Source: Pseudomonas sp. H1h (GTDB lineage Bacteria > Pseudomonadota > Gammaproteobacteria > Pseudomonadales > Pseudomonadaceae). From it: 64,000 bases of DNA. Made by a program: the position numbers and the translations under genes. Under the pieces are notes generated by a model, which was not told the DNA's origin, did not search any database, and saw nothing but the letters and a program-made list of their open reading frames with translations. The stretch is taken from positions 1 to 64,000 of the forward strand of contig NZ_AYMJ01000009.1 in assembly GCF_000633255.1 (NCBI RefSeq). The letters run 5' to 3'. Positions 1 to 9,215 of this stretch are shown piece after piece; position 1 is the stretch's first letter; the number at the start of each line of letters is the position of its first letter.

Positions 1-76
1 GTTTTGCCCGCAGGAAAGTTTTTTACTTAGCCTGCGAACAAATTTGCACATTCCTTCCGCATCCAACAGACAACCC

Positions 77-1312
77 TCAAGTTGTAGCGATAACCGCGCG
101 GCGTCGATCCGCCAATGTCTCCGGTATCGCCACCCACAGCAGCACAAACGCCACCCCGGCAATCATTGCCAGGGTCAGAAACGCCGCGCTATAACCGGCC
201 TCTTGCACCACAAGTCCCGCCACGCTGCTGCTCAATGCCGCGCCAAGGCCGAACACGGTCGAGAGGGCGCCGAGACTGATGTTGAAGTGACCGGTGCCCA
301 GTGTCAGGTCTTTCACCACTACCGGGAACAGCGCGCCGAAAACTCCAGCGCCAACGCCATCGAGCAACTGCACTGCGACCAGCCAGTAAGGATCGTCAGA
401 CAGCGTGTACAACACGCCGCGTAATGGCAGGATCAGAAAGCCTGCCAGCAGCAACGGTTTGCGCCCCCACACATCGGCTCTGGCCCCGACCAGCAACGCC
501 ACCGGCACCATGACCAATTGCGCAGCGACGATGCAGGCCGAGGTCAGTGGCGTGGCCATCTGCAAGTTCACTTGCGCCAGTTTTTGACTCACCAGCGGCA
601 GCATCGCCGCGTTGGCCAAGTGGAACAGGGCGCAGCAGATGGCGAACATCAGCAGCGCCTTGTTGGTCAGTAGCACCGATAATCCTGAAGGTGCTTTGCT
701 GTCTGTGGCGTCGCTCGGATCCAGGCCCCGGGCGAGATTGTGATCGATGGCATTGGCAGGGACGAAACTCACAGCCACCACGCTGCCCAGTGCCATGACG
801 GCCATCAGGTAGAACACCGCAACCGGGCCGAACAGGTAAGCGAAGCCTCCGGCCAGCAGCGCTGCGCAAGCGTTGCCAGCATGGTTGAACGTCTCATTGC
901 GTCCGGTGCGCCGAGTGAATGCTCGGGGGCCGGTGATACCCAGGGTGATTGCCGAGATGGCCGGGGCGAACACCGACGCAGCAGCGGCACTCAAGGCTTG
1001 AGTGATCGCCACCAGGCTAAATGACGTGACGAAGGGCAGCACCACACAACTGCCGGTCACCAGCAGCGCGGCAATCGCGATCACCGCGCGTTTGCTGCGG
1101 GTGTTGTCAACGAGGGCTCCGGCGGGTGTCTGGGTGAGGAGGGCGGCGATGCCTGCGAGGGTCATCACCAGTCCGATGCTGGCCGGTTCCCAGTGATGCA
1201 CTGCCAACAGGTAAATGGCGAGATACGGCCCGAGCCCGTCGCGCACATCGGCGAGGAAGAAGTTGAGGCTGTCCAACGAGAGATTGTGGCGACTATCGGA
1301 GTGATTGATCAC
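77..1312 (-). CDS. MFS transporter, drug/metabolite exporter-like
   Basis: Twelve-helix major facilitator protein. After a short polar start, the conserved stretch SLDSLNFFLADVRDGLGPYL leads into TM1. Loop 2-3 has the MFS pattern (TPAGALVDNTRSKR), and hydrophobic segments continue to about residue 400. The substrate is not evident. The frame stays open to 1417, but the extra 35 residues are polar and atypical, so I chose the GTG at 1312 (411 aa, the usual size). A good GGAGG site lies further upstream and precedes a 7-codon ORF in another frame (MSPNLDY) that stops just before this GTG. Translational coupling through that mini-ORF is possible. The N-terminus remains uncertain; the family call is secure. 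Confidence 0.8.
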   Translation of the reverse strand: MINHSDSRHNLSLDSLNFFLADVRDGLGPYLAIYLLAVHHWEPASIGLVMTLAGIAALLTQTPAGALVDNTRSKRAVIAIAALLVTGSCVVLPFVTSFSLVAITQALSAAAASVFAPAISAITLGITGPRAFTRRTGRNETFNHAGNACAALLAGGFAYLFGPVAVFYLMAVMALGSVVAVSFVPANAIDHNLARGLDPSDATDSKAPSGLSVLLTNKALLMFAICCALFHLANAAMLPLVSQKLAQVNLQMATPLTSACIVAAQLVMVPVALLVGARADVWGRKPLLLAGFLILPLRGVLYTLSDDPYWLVAVQLLDGVGAGVFGALFPVVVKDLTLGTGHFNISLGALSTVFGLGAALSSSVAGLVVQEAGYSAAFLTLAMIAGVAFVLLWVAIPETLADRRRAVIATT

Positions 1313-1408
1313 ACTGGGATCTTCAATAATCGAGGTTCGGCGACATGACTCAACCTCCGCTAAAGTCAGTGACTTGTCGCCTGCGGATTTAGTTTCACAC
1401 CGAGCGTA

Positions 1409-1441
1409 GGTGGCCACTCGAATCCGCCTCGAGCGGCCACC
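1409..1441. terminator. inverted repeat downstream of proP
   Basis: GGTGGCC at 1409-1415 pairs with GGCCACC at 1435-1441. It lies just past the 3' end of the leftward proP gene and before the MFS gene. There is no T-run on the minus strand, so it may be a Rho-type end or only a structured spacer. Confidence 0.35.
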
Positions 1442-1449
1442 TCATGACG

Positions 1450-2952
1450 TCAGTTAATACGTGGATGCTGCTGCACCAACTCCTTGCGCTTGGCTTCCAG
1501 TTCGGCGATTTCGGCGTCGATGTCTTCGATTTTCTGCTCGATGTTGTCGTGGTGCTCCTTGAGCAGTTCCTTGGCCTCCTCAAGGTCCGAGGCTGCCGGT
1601 GCGGCACCACGCAACGGTTTGTTGGCGGTCTCTTTCATGGTCACTCCGGTGATCAGGCCGACGACGGCAATCACCATTAGGTAGTAGGCCGGCATGTACA
1701 GGTTGTCGGTGCTTTCCACCAGCCAGGCCACGGCAGTCGGCGTCAAACCGGCGATCAGCACCGAGACGTTGAAGGCGGCGGCCAGTGCGCTGTAGCGAAT
1801 GTGGGTGGGGAACATCGCCGGCAGGGTTGAGGCCATCACGCCGATAAAGAAGTTCAGCAGCACGGCGAGGATCAGCAGGCCGGAAAAGATCAGGCCGATC
1901 TTGCCGCTGTTGATCAGCATGAACGCTGGAATCGCCAGCAGGAAAAGGCCGATGCTGCCGACAACGATGAAGGGTTTGCGGCCGATCTTGTCGCTGATAA
2001 AACCAATCGCCGGTTGCACGAAGAGCATGCCAACCATGATCGCGATGATGATCAGCACGCCACGGTTTTCGCTGTAGTGCAGGTTGTGCGACAGGTAGCT
2101 GGGCATGTAGGTCAGGAGCATGTAATAGGTGACATTGGTCACCGCTACCACGCCGATGCACGTCATCAGGCTGCGCCAGTGCTTGGTCGCGACTTCTTTG
2201 AACGACACTTTCGGGCCGCCGGCCAGGCCTTCGCGATCACCTTCTTCGAGTTTTTCTACGTGCTGCTGAAACGCCGGAGTCTCTTCCAGCGCATGACGCA
2301 GATAAAGGCCGATCATACCCAGCGGCAGCGCGAGGAAGAACGGCAGGCGCCAGCCCCATTCGAGGAATTTCTCTTCGCCGATGATCGTCGAAATCAGCAC
2401 CACCACCCCGGCGCCGAGGACGAAACCTGCAATCGAACCGAAGTCCAGCCAACTGCCGAGGAAGCCGCGTTTACGGTCGGGCGCGTATTCGGCGACAAAA
2501 ATCGACGCGCCGGTGTACTCGCCGCCGACCGAGAAACCCTGGGCCATTTTCGCCAGCAACAACAGGATCGGCGCCCAGATGCCGATCGATTCATACGATG
2601 GAATCAAGCCGATGGCGAAGGTGCTTAGCGACATGATCACGATGGTCGCGGCCAGGACTTTCTGGCGCCCGTACTTGTCGCCCAGAGCACCGAAGAACAG
2701 GCCGCCCAGCGGGCGGATCAGAAATGGCACCGAGAAGGTCGCCAACGCTGCAATCATCTGCACGCCGGGATCGGCGCCGGGGAAGAAGATCTTGCCCAGC
2801 GCGTAGGCGACAAAGCCATAGACCCCGAAGTCAAACCACTCCATGGCATTACCCAGTGCGGCGGCGGTAATCGCCTTGCGCATCTTGGCGTCGTCGACAA
2901 TGGTGATGTCTTTCAATCCGATGGGATTGACGGTGTTTTTCCTTGATTTCAT
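1450..2952 (-). CDS. proP: ProP-type osmolyte:H+ symporter (MFS)
   Basis: Proton symporter of the metabolite:H+ branch of the MFS, taking up proline, betaine and ectoine under osmotic stress at the inner membrane. Visible features are the family N-terminus NAMEWFDFGVYGFVAYALGK, the loop motif GALGDKYGRQK, and GFSVGGEYTGASIFVAEYAP in TM4-5. The C-terminal tail (about residues 455-497) is a charged heptad-rich helix, LKEHHDNIEQKIEDIDAEI and onward. That tail matches the coiled coil by which ProP tunes its osmotic threshold and separates this protein from the many shikimate/citrate relatives. I start at the ATG at 2952 (500 aa, the E. coli ProP length). A GTG three codons earlier is also open. 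Confidence 0.85.
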   Translation of the reverse strand: MKSRKNTVNPIGLKDITIVDDAKMRKAITAAALGNAMEWFDFGVYGFVAYALGKIFFPGADPGVQMIAALATFSVPFLIRPLGGLFFGALGDKYGRQKVLAATIVIMSLSTFAIGLIPSYESIGIWAPILLLLAKMAQGFSVGGEYTGASIFVAEYAPDRKRGFLGSWLDFGSIAGFVLGAGVVVLISTIIGEEKFLEWGWRLPFFLALPLGMIGLYLRHALEETPAFQQHVEKLEEGDREGLAGGPKVSFKEVATKHWRSLMTCIGVVAVTNVTYYMLLTYMPSYLSHNLHYSENRGVLIIIAIMVGMLFVQPAIGFISDKIGRKPFIVVGSIGLFLLAIPAFMLINSGKIGLIFSGLLILAVLLNFFIGVMASTLPAMFPTHIRYSALAAAFNVSVLIAGLTPTAVAWLVESTDNLYMPAYYLMVIAVVGLITGVTMKETANKPLRGAAPAASDLEEAKELLKEHHDNIEQKIEDIDAEIAELEAKRKELVQQHPRIN

Positions 2953-3189
2953 GCGGGTCACTCATAGCTGAACGGATTCGATGCCATTGTTTTGCTGGCA
3001 TAGGCTCTTTGCGTCAGATACAAGAAGACACGAAATAATTCACTGCTAATGGCATTTTTGTTATCCGACTTCGCAGACGCACGGCGCGGCGCAGCGGTCC
3101 GCTCGGCCACCATTACGCAAAAGCACAAGACGTCAGGCTGAAAACCCGGATAATGGCCGCCAATTGTTTTTGCTCTCTGGTAAACCCGC

Positions 3190-5394
3190 ATGGAAATCAA
3201 GGTCAACTTTCTCGACAACCTTCGACTTGAAGCCAAGTTCGACGACTTCACGGTGATCGCTGATCAGCCCATCCGCTATAAGGGCGATGGCTCGGCACCG
3301 GGGCCGTTCGACTACTTCCTGGCGTCGTCGGCCTTGTGCGCGGCTTACTTCGTGAAGCTGTACTGCGAAACGCGCAACATCCCGACCGACAATATTCGTC
3401 TGTCGCAGAACAACATCGTCGACCCGGAAAACCGCTACAACCAGATCTTCAAGATCCAGGTCGAATTGCCGGCAGACATCTCCGAGAAGGATCGTCTGGG
3501 CATCCTGCGTTCGATCGACCGCTGCACGGTGAAGAAGGTCGTGCAGACCGGCCCCGAGTTCGTGATCGAGGAAGTCGAGAACCTCGACGCCGATGCGCAG
3601 GCGCTGCTGATGCCGCATTCGACGTCGCAGGCAGGCACTTACATCGCTGGCAAGGACCTGCCGCTGGAGCAGACCATCGCCAACATGTCAGGGATTCTCG
3701 CCGATCTGGGCATGAAAATCGAAATCGCCTCGTGGCGCAACATCGTGCCCAACGTCTGGTCGCTGCACATCCGCGACGCGCACTCGCCGATGTGCTTCAC
3801 CAACGGCAAGGGCGCGACGAAAGAGGGCGCGCTGGCCTCGGCTCTGGGTGAGTTCATCGAGCGCCTGAACTGTAACTTCTTCTACAACGACCAGTTCTGG
3901 GGCGAGGACATCGCCACCGCCAAGTTTGTGCATTACCCGAACGAGCGCTGGTTCAAGCCCGGCCCGAAAGACGAGCTGCCGTCAGAGATTCTCGACGAAT
4001 ATTGCCTGGACATTTACAACCGCGACGGCGAGCTTAAAGGCTCGCACCTGTACGACACCAACTCCGGCAACACCCAGCGCGGCATCTGCTCGCTGCCGTT
4101 CGTGCGGCAATCGGATGGCGAGGAGGTGTACTTCCCGTCCAACCTGATCGAAAACCTGTTTCTGAGCAACGGCATGAGCGCCGGCAATACCCTGGCCGAA
4201 GCGCAGGTGCAGTGCCTGTCGGAGATCTTCGAGCGCGCAGTCAAACGCGAGATTCTCGAAGGTGAAATGGCCTTGCCGGACGTGCCGCAAGAGGTGCTGG
4301 AAAAGTACCCAAGCATTCTCGCCGGGATCAAAGGGCTGGAAGAGCAGGGCTTCCCGGTACTGGTGAAAGATGCGTCGCTGGGTGGTGAGTTCCCGGTGAT
4401 GTGCGTGACCCTGATGAACCCGCGCACCGGCGGTGTGTTCGCCTCGTTTGGCGCGCACCCAAGCCTGGAAGTGGCCCTGGAACGCAGCTTGACCGAGCTG
4501 CTGCAGGGCCGCAGTTTCGAAGGCTTGAACGACTTGCCGCAGCCGACCTTCTCCGGGCAGGCAGTGACCGAGCCGAACAACTTCGTCGAGCACTTCATCG
4601 ACTCCAGTGGTGTGGTGTCGTGGCGTTTCTTCAGTGCCAAGGCCGACTTCGAATTCGTCGAGTGGGACTTCTCCGGTCAGGGCGAAAACTCCAATGCCGA
4701 AGAAGCCGCAACCCTCTTCGGCATCCTCGAAGACATGGGCAAAGAAGCGTACATGGCGGTCTACGACGACCTCGGTGCCAACGCTTGCCGGATCCTTGTG
4801 CCGGACTACTCGGAAATCTATCCGGTGGACGACCTGATCTGGGACAACACCAACAAGGCTTTGCAATTTCGCGCTGACATTCTCAACCTGCACAGTCTGA
4901 GCAAGGTTGGCCTGCGCAACCTGGCACAGGGTCTGGAAAACAGTGAGCTGGACGATTACACCGACATCACCACGCTGATCGGCATCGAGTTCGACGACAA
5001 CACGCCGTGGGGCAAATTGACGATTCTGGAGCTGCGTCTGCTGATCTATCTCGCCCTGCAGAAATTCGAACCGGCCAAAGACCTGGTCGAAGCCTTCCTG
5101 CAATACAACGACAACACCGTCGAACGCGGCTTGTTCTATCAGGCCGTGAATGTGTGCCTGGAAATGGAGCTGGACGAGGATCTGGAACTGGCCGATTACG
5201 AAGCCAACTTCCGCCGCATGTTCGGCGACGAGCGTATGGATGCGGCGATCGGTTCGGTCAACGGCAGCGTGCGTTTCTACGGGTTGACGCCGACCAGCAT
5301 GAAGCTCGAAGGGCTGGATCGTCACCTGCGTCTGATCGACAGCTATAAGAAACTGCATGCGGCACGGGCCAATGCGGCAGGGTTGAATCGCTGA
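3190..5394 (+). CDS. ycaO: OsmC domain-YcaO domain fusion protein
   Basis: 734 aa. Residues 1-140 are OsmC/Ohr-like (DQPIRYKGDGSAPGPFDYFLASSALCAAYF, then the DRCTVKKV region). From about 160 to 570 lies a YcaO domain: GKGATKEGALASALGEFIER, then AEAQVQCLSEIFERAVKREI, the glutamate-rich helices that bind Mg-ATP. The remaining ~160 residues are helical and TPR-like, as in E. coli YcaO. YcaO domains use ATP to activate backbone amides. E. coli YcaO has been linked to beta-methylthiolation of ribosomal protein S12, and no peptide substrate gene lies nearby here. The C-terminus lacks the PxPxP tail of azoline-forming enzymes. The OsmC domain has a Cys near its catalytic region (SSALCAAYF), so a thiol role is conceivable but unproven. 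Confidence 0.85.
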   Translation: MEIKVNFLDNLRLEAKFDDFTVIADQPIRYKGDGSAPGPFDYFLASSALCAAYFVKLYCETRNIPTDNIRLSQNNIVDPENRYNQIFKIQVELPADISEKDRLGILRSIDRCTVKKVVQTGPEFVIEEVENLDADAQALLMPHSTSQAGTYIAGKDLPLEQTIANMSGILADLGMKIEIASWRNIVPNVWSLHIRDAHSPMCFTNGKGATKEGALASALGEFIERLNCNFFYNDQFWGEDIATAKFVHYPNERWFKPGPKDELPSEILDEYCLDIYNRDGELKGSHLYDTNSGNTQRGICSLPFVRQSDGEEVYFPSNLIENLFLSNGMSAGNTLAEAQVQCLSEIFERAVKREILEGEMALPDVPQEVLEKYPSILAGIKGLEEQGFPVLVKDASLGGEFPVMCVTLMNPRTGGVFASFGAHPSLEVALERSLTELLQGRSFEGLNDLPQPTFSGQAVTEPNNFVEHFIDSSGVVSWRFFSAKADFEFVEWDFSGQGENSNAEEAATLFGILEDMGKEAYMAVYDDLGANACRILVPDYSEIYPVDDLIWDNTNKALQFRADILNLHSLSKVGLRNLAQGLENSELDDYTDITTLIGIEFDDNTPWGKLTILELRLLIYLALQKFEPAKDLVEAFLQYNDNTVERGLFYQAVNVCLEMELDEDLELADYEANFRRMFGDERMDAAIGSVNGSVRFYGLTPTSMKLEGLDRHLRLIDSYKKLHAARANAAGLNR

Positions 5395-5407
5395 TAGCAA
5401 GCCTCGT

Positions 5408-5431
5408 GGCGAGGGGATCTGTCCCCTCGCC
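5408..5431 (+). terminator. stem-loop after ycaO
   Basis: Perfect 10-bp stem GGCGAGGGGA / TCCCCTCGCC with a TCTG loop, 14 bp past the ycaO stop. No T-run follows. This sequence is also a frequent intergenic repeat in the P. fluorescens group, so it may be a dispersed palindrome acting as a transcript end. Confidence 0.5.
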
Positions 5432-5470
5432 GCAGTTGGTTTTGCCGTCATGGATCATGGAGATTCAGGG

Positions 5471-5641
5471 ATGGACGAGAAGGCAGTGAAGTCGACGCTG
5501 GTCAACTTTCTCGTGGCTGACGTTGAGATGGATTACCAAGGTGTCGGCGATTTTTACGATGCTGCCGGGGCATCGTTGCCTGCCCCGGCGCTTTCGCGAG
5601 CAGGCTCGCTCCCACAGTGGATCGTGTGTACGTCACGATAA
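5471..5641 (+). pseudogene. short ORF, possible gene remnant running into a REP element
   Basis: ATG at 5471 behind a weak CAGGG opens a frame beginning MDEKAVKSTLVNFLVADVEM, in reasonable Pseudomonas codons for about 40 residues. The frame then enters the REP palindrome at 5592 and ends inside it. A real protein is unlikely to end in REP sequence, so this may be the 5' stub of a truncated gene. I do not recognise the family. Confidence 0.3.
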
Positions 5642-5670
5642 CCTGTGGGAGCGAGCCTGCTCGCGAAGGG
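5590..5670. repeat. REPIN (inverted pair of REP elements)
   Basis: TTCGCGAGCAGGCTCGCTCCCACA (as two adjacent blocks) at about 5592-5617 is mirrored by TGTGGGAGCGAGCCTGCTC at 5643-5661, with a short spacer. This is the typical Pseudomonas REP doublet, moved in trans by RAYT transposases; no RAYT gene is in the window. Confidence 0.85.
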
Positions 5671-5762
5671 GACCTGTCAGTCGCCGTCATTCTTTTGCGA
5701 AACGAGCACCACTTGCGGAACATCGAATGGCTTGCTCAGTGAACCGATCCGACGCGCTGTGA

Positions 5763-6044
5763 TCAACGTTTGCATTGCGCCTGCACCACTTGGCAGGTGT
5801 TCGGCGTACCTCCGGATCGGCTCGCATAACGCATGCAGTTATTCATCGATTTCTTGCGCGCCATGCTCAATGTGTCGCCCCAGGCCAAACCGCCTTCGCC
5901 GGAGGTGGGTACCGCTTTGGCGTAGCAGTTGGAGCCGTTGGTGGCGTAGCGCTTGCTTGAGCAGCCCGCTGTCAGCGCCAGGGTGGTGGCGAGCAGGGTG
6001 AGCAGGAGCCAGGACGAGTATTGGCGTGCGGTGATTACGGTCAT
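5763..6044 (-). CDS. small lipoprotein of unknown function
   Basis: 93 aa. A positively charged start and a hydrophobic helix end in the lipobox LTAGC (lipidated Cys near residue 28), so the mature part is a ~65-residue lipoprotein. It contains four further cysteines (NCYAK, NNCMRY, NTCQVVQAQC), which suggests two disulfides in the periplasm. I recognise no named family. It stands alone between REP-rich gaps. Confidence 0.65.
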   Translation of the reverse strand: MTVITARQYSSWLLLTLLATTLALTAGCSSKRYATNGSNCYAKAVPTSGEGGLAWGDTLSMARKKSMNNCMRYASRSGGTPNTCQVVQAQCKR

Positions 6045-6242
6045 CTGGGGTCCTCGTTAAGTCAGGCGCTTCAATTGCCTCGCTGACATTCGTTGGCATT
6101 ATCCAGCAATCGACACAAGGAAGGGGCCACTCGCAGCAAATGAAGCTATATGCGGTGTCAGTCACCCTCCTCATTGCCTGACCTGACGTACTCTCCCACA
6201 TGGATCTCTGCTTGCCACCAACCCTGAGCCCACCACAGAAAC

Positions 6243-6400
6243 CTGTAGGAGTGAGCCAGCTCGCGAAGGGGCCGTGTCAGTCGCCATCACTTTGACCGAC
6301 AGATTGCCTTCGCGAGCAAGCCCGCTCCCACATTGGATCTCCGGAAGCCGCCAACCCTGAGTTCACCACAGAAACCTGTAGGAGCGGGTAGCCGCGAATC
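6243..6400. repeat. REP cluster
   Basis: REP copies at about 6245-6270 (degenerate, GGAGTGAGCCAGCTCGCGAA) and 6308-6335 (TCGCGAGCAAGCCCGCTCCC) form an inverted pair. A third, decayed copy (GGAGCGGGTAGCCGCGAATC) lies near 6382. The 380-bp gap between the lipoprotein and the LysR gene holds nothing else I can support. Confidence 0.7.
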
Positions 6401-6424
6401 GGGTGGGTACTGTAGAAAACGTGC

Positions 6425-7336
6425 TTACCCATCCCCCCGTACACTCTGCTGCACAAATCGCTCGATCAACCACCGCGCCGCCGGCCCTGGTGGCAGGTCG
6501 GTGCGGTAGATAACGTCGAACGGATAAATTCCGCTCTGATACTCCGGCAGGTTCAAACGCACCAACCGACCGGACTGCAGGTCTTCCTCGACCATCGGCA
6601 ACGGCATGTTCCCCCAGCCAATCCCCTCGCGCAGCAACATGTGTTTGGCCCCCAAATCCGCCAGGCGCCAGGTGCGATTACTGAGGACGGCGAAGTCGCG
6701 GTCCTTGGTCAGCAACGAACGGTCCGATAGCACCAGTTGTGTAAATTCACGCCCGGCACCGGGGGCATTCGCCTCGCTCGCCGCCAACGGATGATGCGGC
6801 GCTGCCACTGGAATCAACTCGACATTGCCGGCACCGATTCTCTCTATCGCCTCAATACCCTCATTCATCGGCCCACTCACGCCAATGATCGCGCCTCGAT
6901 TGATCACCCGCTCAGTCACCGCCCCCAGCGCCTCCATGTGCAAGTGCAGGGCGACCGTGGGGAACGCCTCGCGAAAGGACTTCAACGCATCCACCACCCG
7001 CTGCGGCGGCAGCATCACGTCCAGCACCACATGCACCTCAGCCTCCAGACCCTGCAACAAGCCTTTGACCTTGGCGCGCAAGCCGTGCACGCCGTTGGCG
7101 ATGGTCCGGGCTTCAGCCAGCACCGTTCGGCCGGCCTCGGTCAGTTGCGGTTTGCGCGTGGTCTGACGATCGAACAGCGTCACCCCCAACTGCAGCTCCA
7201 GGTTGGCGATGGAATAGCTGATCACCGACGTCGCGCGGTGCAGTTTCCTCGCCGCAGCGGCAAAACTGCCCAGTTCAACCACCGTCAGAAAGACCCGCAG
7301 TTGATCCAGCGTCGGCGTGCCCGGGTCAGAAATCAT
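6425..7336 (-). CDS. LysR-family transcriptional regulator
   Basis: 303 aa. The N-terminal winged HTH (about residues 8-67) reads LDQLRVFLTVVELGSFAAAA and then LELQLGVTLFDRQT, the standard LysR pattern. The rest is the periplasmic-binding-like effector domain. It is transcribed away from the DoxX/oxidoreductase pair at 7515, so it probably controls that pair and itself. The effector is not predictable. A T-N11-A palindrome lies in the shared gap. Confidence 0.85.
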   Translation of the reverse strand: MISDPGTPTLDQLRVFLTVVELGSFAAAARKLHRATSVISYSIANLELQLGVTLFDRQTTRKPQLTEAGRTVLAEARTIANGVHGLRAKVKGLLQGLEAEVHVVLDVMLPPQRVVDALKSFREAFPTVALHLHMEALGAVTERVINRGAIIGVSGPMNEGIEAIERIGAGNVELIPVAAPHHPLAASEANAPGAGREFTQLVLSDRSLLTKDRDFAVLSNRTWRLADLGAKHMLLREGIGWGNMPLPMVEEDLQSGRLVRLNLPEYQSGIYPFDVIYRTDLPPGPAARWLIERFVQQSVRGDG

Positions 7337-7393
7337 GGCTGTTTCCTCGTCATATCCAGCGTACCGGTATCGTCGCTGAGGCTCATCAGCTTG

Positions 7394-7406
7394 TCTATTT
7401 AATAGA
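7394..7406. promoter_or_regulatory. candidate LysR-type operator
   Basis: TCTATTTAATAGA is a perfect palindrome of the T-N11-A form bound by LysR regulators. It lies about 60 bp upstream of the LysR gene and 110 bp upstream of doxX, in the divergent promoter region. The assignment rests on motif and position only. Confidence 0.4.
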
Positions 7407-7514
7407 ACATCATGATCGAAATTAGTCGGCTATTCAGATTAGCTGGCCGAGCGCACCATTTCCTCACCTGGACGATTCATCTCGGATCACCCCAAATTCA
7501 AAGGAAATACCGCC

Positions 7515-7952
7515 ATGACCACTACCGCAAAAATCGCTCAAGCCACCACAGAACAAAACCGCTCCGACGTCACCCAGGCCTCGGCCTCCTTGATCGGCCG
7601 CCTCTTGCTCAGCACCATCTTCATCCTCTCCGGTTTCTCCAAACTGGCGGCCCCGGCGATGATGATCGGCTACATCAGCTCTGTCGGCCTGCCATTGCCA
7701 CAACTGGCGCTGGCTTTGGCAATCGTCGTTGAAATCGGTGGCGGCCTGGCGCTGATCGCCGGCTACCGCACCCGCACCGTTGCTGCTGTGCTGGCCGTGT
7801 TCAGCGTGGTTACCGCGCTGGCGTTCCACAGTGCGCTGGGCGATCAGAACCAGTTCATCCACTTCTTCAAGAACATCGCCATGGCCGGTGGCCTGTTGCA
7901 AGTGGTCGCGTTCGGCGCCGGTCGTTTCAGCCTTGACGCTCGTCGTCACTGA
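7515..7952 (+). CDS. DoxX-family membrane protein
   Basis: 145 aa with four hydrophobic segments. After a polar 20-residue lead, the DoxX signature SASLIGRLLLSTIFILSGFS is clear, followed by GGGLALIAGYRTR in the second half. DoxX-like small proteins sit in the inner membrane and often accompany oxidoreductases or thiol-stress genes. AAGGAAA lies 8 bp before the ATG. The next gene, a quinone-oxidoreductase homologue, starts 36 bp downstream, so the two are probably cotranscribed under the divergent LysR regulator. Confidence 0.8.
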   Translation: MTTTAKIAQATTEQNRSDVTQASASLIGRLLLSTIFILSGFSKLAAPAMMIGYISSVGLPLPQLALALAIVVEIGGGLALIAGYRTRTVAAVLAVFSVVTALAFHSALGDQNQFIHFFKNIAMAGGLLQVVAFGAGRFSLDARRH

Positions 7953-7988
7953 TCACGCGCTATCCACTCCAACCGATCGAGGTCTCCC

Positions 7989-8915
7989 ATGAAAGCCATC
8001 CGCGTGTACGAATACGGCAACCCCGAAGTGCTGCAACTGGAAGAGGTCGCCGACCCTGTGGCCGGCGCCGGTGAAGTGTTGATCGAAGTCGCCGGGGCAG
8101 GGGTCAACCCGATCGACTGGAAGGTGTTGTCCGGCGCGATGAAAGCGTTCATCCCGCTGCAGTTGCCATTTACCCCGGGCGTTGAAGTGTCCGGCAAGGT
8201 GACCGCTACCGGCCCCGGCGTGACCGAGTTCAAGATCGGCGATGAAGTGTTCGGCTTCATCAACATCGTCGGTGGCTACGCCAGCAAAGCCGTGGCTCCG
8301 GTGGCCAAACTGGCGCTGAAACCGCAATCGCTCAGCACCTTGAAGGCGGGTGCCGTACCCGCCACCGCGCTCACGGCATGGCAGGCGTTGACCGAGCACG
8401 CCGGCGTTCAGCGTCGGCAGAAAGTGCTGATCCACGCTGCTGCCGGTGGCGTAGGCAGCATGGCGGTGCAGATCGCCAAATACCTGGGTGCCGAAGTCAT
8501 CGCCACGGCCTCGGCCAGCAACCACGCTTACTTGAAGCAACTTGGTGCTGATGACGTCATCGACTACACCACTCAGGCGTTCGAGGAGCGGGTGTCCGAC
8601 GTCGACGTAGTGCTCGACCTGGTCGGCGGCGACACCCAGAACCGTTCGTTCAGCGTGTTGAAACGCGGGGGGCTGCTGGTCTCGCCGGTCAGTGCGCCGA
8701 GCATGACCCTGGCCAACGATTACGGCGTGACCCCGATCAACTTTGCCACTCGCTCCGATGGTGCGCAGTTGGCGCTGATCGCCGAACTGTTCGACCGCGG
8801 CCATCTCACGGTTGATGTCGAAGTGTTCCCGCTGAGCGAGGTGCAACGTGCGGTCGAGAAAAGCCAGAGTCGACGTGGCCGTGGCCGGTTGGTCCTTGAT
8901 CCCACAAGGATCTGA
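7989..8915 (+). CDS. NADP-dependent quinone oxidoreductase-like (MDR superfamily)
   Basis: 308 aa. N-terminal GroES-like domain (EYGNPEVLQLEEVADPVAGA, then GVNPIDWKVLSG) and a Rossmann domain with AAAGGVGSMAVQIAKYLGAE around residue 155, the nucleotide-binding loop. It lacks the structural-zinc cysteines and the catalytic Cys/His zinc ligands, so it belongs to the zinc-independent quinone reductase branch, reducing quinones or enones with NADPH. It is probably in an operon with the upstream DoxX gene. Confidence 0.85.
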   Translation: MKAIRVYEYGNPEVLQLEEVADPVAGAGEVLIEVAGAGVNPIDWKVLSGAMKAFIPLQLPFTPGVEVSGKVTATGPGVTEFKIGDEVFGFINIVGGYASKAVAPVAKLALKPQSLSTLKAGAVPATALTAWQALTEHAGVQRRQKVLIHAAAGGVGSMAVQIAKYLGAEVIATASASNHAYLKQLGADDVIDYTTQAFEERVSDVDVVLDLVGGDTQNRSFSVLKRGGLLVSPVSAPSMTLANDYGVTPINFATRSDGAQLALIAELFDRGHLTVDVEVFPLSEVQRAVEKSQSRRGRGRLVLDPTRI

Positions 8916-8945
8916 GCCAGTCGCCAACCTGCGCTCATCACAAAA

Positions 8946-9212
8946 CCCTGTGGGAGCGAGCCTGCTCGCGAAGGGGCCTTATCAGCCGACTCGCGTTGAC
9001 TGGCCCACCGTTTTCGCGAGCAAGCCCGCTCCCACATTGGATCTCCGGCAGCCGCCAACCCTGAATTCACCAAAGTATCCTGGCCAACCGCCAATCCTGA
9101 GTTCAGCACATAAGCCTGTAGGAGTGAGCCTGCTCGCGAAGGGGCCAACGCAGTCGGTATCATCATCGCCTGACACACCGCTTTCGCGAGCAGGCTCGCC
9201 CCCACAGTAGAT
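8946..9212. repeat. two consecutive REPINs
   Basis: Four REP copies in alternating orientation at about 8949-8975, 9019-9040, 9118-9143 and 9180-9205. They form two inverted pairs separated by an internally repeated spacer (CCGCCAACCCTGAATTCACC and CCGCCAATCCTGAGTTCAGC). They fill the gap after the oxidoreductase gene. Confidence 0.8.
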
Positions 9213-9215
9213 CAG

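Noticed and set aside
3982..5451. 489-aa open frame antisense to ycaO
   Set aside because: Product is H/Q/V-rich reverse-frame translation of a high-GC gene; the plus-strand protein has clear domains.
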